Source: a virus. Taken from it: 41,802 nucleotides of DNA. Under the pieces are notes generated by a model. The model had not been told where the DNA came from. It saw only the letters and a program-made list of their open reading frames with translations, and ran no database searches. Position numbers and translations under genes: made by a program. Positions 39,082 to 41,802 of the stretch are shown here, piece by piece. Location: IMG/VR virus record IMGVR_UViG_3300034101_003542, positions 1 to 41,802 of that record; one strand, given 5' to 3'. The stretch's first letter is position 1; every line of letters begins with the position of its first letter.

Positions 39082-40536
39082 TCAGTCGGTCCAGTCACGT
39101 TCTTCTTGTTCCATTTCGCGGATCAGGTAGCGGCCACCGTTAAAGTGGCAGAGAATCTTATCCCCGGAGGCAAACCCTCGGGCAATCTCCACGACAAGCT
39201 CGCGGCGGTCTTTGACGACCTCGGCCACCTTCTCAGGCTCTGAGAAGCCGCGCTTCTTCTCCTGCTTCTGGACAATGTGCCGGAGGCGCAGCCAAGCCTC
39301 GCAGTCAAAGGCCAGGCTCCGGCTTTCCCTGACTTGGCCCTCGTCGTTCTCCTGGGCGACCACAATGCAGGGCACCCCGTAGGTCTTGGTGGCGTTGCAC
39401 AGGCTACCCGAGATGTGGGCAAGCTCCTGTTCCCGGCTACCAAACCGCTCCCGGCTCCGCAGCTTGCCAATCAAATCCACCACAAACAGGCCAGTGCCGG
39501 CCTCGGCCTCGGCCCGCATGTCGGCCACCACGTCCTCGACGTATTTACCGGCGGCGTTGTCGATCAGGATGAGTGTTCCGATTTCCTGCATGAGGCTTTT
39601 CTGAGCCTTGGCGTATTCCTCCTGCTGCCACCGTTCCCGTAGACCGTGCCTGTCCATGCTGCCGTCCAGCCTGTCGGAGGCGGAGGCCAGGATGCGCCCG
39701 GCATAGGCCCGGCGGCCGATTTCGTTGGTGTAAACCTTGGACTTCACGCCCCGGCGGGCCGCATTCACGGCGATGTTTCCCGTCAAGACGGACTTGCCTG
39801 ACTTGGTGGGGCCGGTGACGAGCCAGTATTCATCGACTCCGATGCCGCCGCAGGCCCGGTCCAGGGTAGGGATGCCCGTTGGAATCAGCGGGTTCTCGCC
39901 CTTCATCAACCGCTCGGTGAGCTTCTGCATGTAGTCCATGTGCTCAAACAGGCAGTCTTTCAGCGTGGCCGTTGTCTCCCCCGCCGGCGCATAATCGCCC
40001 AGGAAGGCCCGCACGGTCTGGTCGGCCAGGTTCAGGCTGCCCCTCACGCCCTCCCGGCTCGTATCGGCCCGGCCCTCGGCAAATGCCGCCTGGAGGCCAT
40101 GCAGGGCCTTGGCGTAGCCGTGGATGGCCTGCCGGTATTGCCAGCGCCCGGCCAGGTCGGTCATGTAGTGCTCGTAGTGCGTGGCGCTTGGCACAAAGGT
40201 GAACAGTTCCATGATGGCCCCAGGGCCGCCGACCTTTTCCAGCTTGCCCTGATCCCGCAGGCGGTTCGTTAGCATCACGGGATCAACCGGCAGCCCAGCC
40301 TCTTCCATGGTCAGCATCTCGACATAGACAGCCCGGTTCGCCTCATGGTGGAAGGCCTCGGGCCGGATGCGCTGGCGGCTGTTCCGCAGCCTGCCCGGCT
40401 CCTGCATGAGGGCTGAAATCACGCTCTTCTCGCTCTCGTCGGAGGCTGGCAACGGCTGATTCAGGCCCGCCAGGATTTCCTCGGTGGATGGCTCGGCCCG
40501 GCGGCGGGCGGGCGGGTTGGTGGGGGCTTGGCTCAT
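39082..40536 (-). CDS. dnaB: Replicative DNA helicase, DnaB-like
   Basis: This 484-aa protein would unwind DNA at the phage replication fork. The N-terminal domain (about 28-115) has DESEKSVISALMQEPGRL and EAFHHEANRAVYVEMLTM, as in DnaB N-domains that bind primase or loader. The RecA-like domain carries Walker A GPTKSGKS (G242-S249) and Walker B LFVVDLIGKL (D354). A sensor-type CIVVAQENDEGQVRESRSL motif follows. The start overlaps the replication-initiator stop as ATGA, and the two are probably co-translated. The length is normal for the family. Confidence 0.92.
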   Translation of the reverse strand: MSQAPTNPPARRRAEPSTEEILAGLNQPLPASDESEKSVISALMQEPGRLRNSRQRIRPEAFHHEANRAVYVEMLTMEEAGLPVDPVMLTNRLRDQGKLEKVGGPGAIMELFTFVPSATHYEHYMTDLAGRWQYRQAIHGYAKALHGLQAAFAEGRADTSREGVRGSLNLADQTVRAFLGDYAPAGETTATLKDCLFEHMDYMQKLTERLMKGENPLIPTGIPTLDRACGGIGVDEYWLVTGPTKSGKSVLTGNIAVNAARRGVKSKVYTNEIGRRAYAGRILASASDRLDGSMDRHGLRERWQQEEYAKAQKSLMQEIGTLILIDNAAGKYVEDVVADMRAEAEAGTGLFVVDLIGKLRSRERFGSREQELAHISGSLCNATKTYGVPCIVVAQENDEGQVRESRSLAFDCEAWLRLRHIVQKQEKKRGFSEPEKVAEVVKDRRELVVEIARGFASGDKILCHFNGGRYLIREMEQEERDWTD

Positions 40537-41405
40537 CGGCGGGTCGGGGCTTTGTAGGTGGCGTGATACGAAACGATCCGGCTCCAGGCGGCGCAGAAGG
40601 CGGCCAAGCTGCCGGTCTGGCGAACGCAGGAGTCCGCGTAAGGGTGGCTGGCGGCCGTCTCCCAGGCCCAGCGCAGGCCGTTAAGCCACTCGGCGGCGGT
40701 CAGGCCGGGCAACGACCGCAGAAGGGCTTGGAGTTGCTGGCCGTCTTTGCCGCCCTGCATGGCGTAGGGGCTGCCGGTCTGGACCTCGTATTCGTCGGCG
40801 AAGATGCGGACAAACTCGGCGTGGCGTGTGTCGGCTGGCTTCTCGGCTTTCGGGGCCTTGAGGCGTTTTTCGGGTGGGCTTTGAGGCTTCAAAACCAAAT
40901 CCTCCGGCGGAGGCGTAGCCGATGCCGTGGCAGGCTTGGCTTGAAGAGGTTTTTCTGCTTCTGCCTCTGCCTCTGCATTAGCTCTACCAACGCCTACAGG
41001 ATTCGACTGCGTTCTACCGCGTTCTACAGTAGAAGCTCTTTCTTTGGCGCGGCGGTTGTTGATGTAATTGCGCTTGGACTCCTTAATGGCTTCAGTATCA
41101 CGGATTTCCCGATACTTGGCGTGGTTCAAAAGCCGCCATCCACCGTCAATCTTCTCAATCCGGCGGCCCTCATTGTCAGGCGTCCGGCTGTATTTGTCCG
41201 GCCCCAGGAACTTGCTCAACGCCTCCTCGACATCCTCAACGGGGACACGGGCACGATTGGCAAGGCCGGGCACAGAGGCCCAGACTCGGCCTTTGGAATC
41301 CGCCATGGCAAGCATGGTGATCCAGACAAGGCGGACGTTTGCCGACTCGATCCAAATGGTGGACTCGGTGATGGAAGAAAATAGCTTCGTGAATACCATA
41401 CTCAT
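40533..41405 (-). CDS. Phage replication initiator / helicase-loader-type protein
   Basis: This 290-aa protein has an N-terminal winged-helix-like domain typical of phage replisome organisers: SANVRLVWITMLAMADSKGRVWASVPGLANRARVPVEDVEEALSKFLGPD, then RIEKIDGGWRLLNHAKYREIRD. A disordered Ala/Glu/Pro/Lys linker follows, with an AEAEAEAE hexanucleotide repeat. The C-terminal helical domain (FVRIFADEYEVQTGSPYAMQGGKDGQQL and LNGLRWAWETAASHPYADSC) is like those that contact the helicase. It precedes and overlaps the DnaB gene. Two copies of a TTCTAC-N-GTAGAA palindrome lie in and before it, so the gene may contain or border the origin and be self-regulated. Confidence 0.83.
   Translation of the reverse strand: MSMVFTKLFSSITESTIWIESANVRLVWITMLAMADSKGRVWASVPGLANRARVPVEDVEEALSKFLGPDKYSRTPDNEGRRIEKIDGGWRLLNHAKYREIRDTEAIKESKRNYINNRRAKERASTVERGRTQSNPVGVGRANAEAEAEAEKPLQAKPATASATPPPEDLVLKPQSPPEKRLKAPKAEKPADTRHAEFVRIFADEYEVQTGSPYAMQGGKDGQQLQALLRSLPGLTAAEWLNGLRWAWETAASHPYADSCVRQTGSLAAFCAAWSRIVSYHATYKAPTRR
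41012..41034. promoter_or_regulatory. Operator- or iteron-like site inside the replication gene
   Basis: A half site TTCTAC at 41012-41017 is followed by a full palindrome TTCTAC-A-GTAGAA at 41022-41034. The same palindrome with a different centre base occurs at 41416-41428, with another half site nearby. Such sets are typical of repressor operators or initiator-binding iterons. Confidence 0.55.
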
Positions 41406-41415
41406 TTCGTTGTTG

Positions 41416-41440
41416 TTCTACTGTAGAAAAATACTTCTAC
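41416..41440. promoter_or_regulatory. Operator- or iteron-like site upstream of the replication gene
   Basis: TTCTAC-T-GTAGAA (41416-41428) is followed by a half site TTCTAC (41435-41440). It sits in the AT-richer 75-base gap (41406-41480) before the minus-strand replication gene, 11 bases upstream of its ATG. A promoter for the early operon is expected here, but no confident -35/-10 pair can be assigned. Confidence 0.6.
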
Positions 41441-41480
41441 AAGCGAAAGTGAAAAAAGGGACCAGGAAAAGCCAGGAGGC

Positions 41481-41753
41481 CTAATCGGCCGCCCGCCCGG
41501 CCCCGCCGTCAAGGCCGGGCTTGGCCTTCTTCGGGCGGGTTGGGCGCTCGGCCAGTGGAACGGCAGGCTCAGTGCCGGACTTATTCAAAATGTGGGAGAG
41601 CGTGCCGCGTGAGGATATGCCAAACTCGGCCAGGGTCGCCATAAAGCCGTGTTGCTTGTAGTAGGCGATAACTTGGGCGTGCGGATACTTCACAAGGCTC
41701 CGGCAAGCCTTCATAGAGTGGGCGCGGCGATCTTCTGGGTGGCGGTCCAGCAT
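41481..41753 (-). CDS. Small HTH-like protein, first gene of the early operon in this window
   Basis: This 90-aa protein has HAQVIAYYKQHGFMATLAEFGISSRGTLSHILNKSG (about residues 25-60), a helix-turn-helix of the type found in small phage regulators and in transposase N-termini. A basic Pro/Lys-rich tail follows. Its position upstream of the palindromic sites makes it a candidate binder of them. The start is ATG 41753 with an AGACAAC leader; an in-frame ATG at 41714 is possible. The 49 bases to the right window edge show no gene. Confidence 0.7.
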   Translation of the reverse strand: MLDRHPEDRRAHSMKACRSLVKYPHAQVIAYYKQHGFMATLAEFGISSRGTLSHILNKSGTEPAVPLAERPTRPKKAKPGLDGGAGRAAD

Positions 41754-41802
41754 GTTGTCTTGCTGAGTTCCTAGGCCAATGTTGTCGCGGTGGTTGTTCT
41801 TG

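Noticed and set aside
40950-40985. Hexanucleotide (Ala-Glu) repeat in the replication gene as a phase-variable tract
   Set aside because: The unit is 6 bases, so length changes stay in frame. It encodes a flexible linker.
1-41802. CRISPR arrays, insertion sequences, integrase and rRNA
   Set aside because: Looked for by eye on both strands; no spaced repeats, transposase or recombinase motifs, or rRNA sequence was seen.

Overview
This window is most of a tailed-phage genome, GC-rich and very densely coded. A terminase, portal, scaffold and N4-gp56-type capsid are followed by a P22-like tail hub/nozzle protein. No tape measure, sheath or tail-tube gene is visible, which points to a short-tailed (podovirus-like) virion. 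The host cannot be named from sequence alone. It is probably a GC-rich bacterium with little dependence on Shine-Dalgarno (SD) sites: almost no gene has an SD sequence, free-standing starts have C/A-rich leaders, and most other starts overlap the previous stop (ATGA, TAATG or GTGA). No integrase, DNA polymerase, RNA polymerase, CRISPR array or insertion sequence was found.

Layout. Positions 1-36662 are a plus-strand late operon. It runs: a partial upstream CDS; a nucleotide hydrolase with a modular N-terminus; a 54-aa membrane protein; the large terminase; four small proteins of unknown role; a 4588-aa polyvalent protein (5241-19007); the portal; small beta-rich structural proteins, a fibronectin-like protein and a fibre; a lysis block (holin-like, DUF1353, 38-aa membrane peptide, CHAP endolysin); a lower-GC methyltransferase with a glycosyltransferase; scaffold and major capsid; a head protein; two small HTH-like proteins; a head-tail adaptor candidate; the tail nozzle; and a small basic protein. 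Positions 36659-41753 are a minus-strand early operon: an HTH-like protein, a replication initiator, a DnaB-type helicase, and a chain of small stop/start-coupled genes including a 41-aa lipoprotein and a 71-aa zinc-ribbon protein. The two operons converge and overlap by 4 bp at 36659-36662.

Most striking observation. A complete cloverleaf tRNA with anticodon CAT and encoded CCA lies at 8455-8529, on the same strand as, and read through in frame by, the 4588-aa ORF. It sits at the boundary between GC-rich linker sequence and an AT-richer block. Processing it would cut the mRNA of the giant gene, so it is either a nested gene, a relic of a gene-tRNA-gene fusion, or a structural RNA element.

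Other notable points. The terminase carries a second, degenerate nuclease-like domain. One N-terminal module is shared by two unrelated genes at opposite ends of the window. An 11-bp inverted repeat frames the capsid gene leader. A palindromic operator-like motif is repeated inside and upstream of the replication gene.
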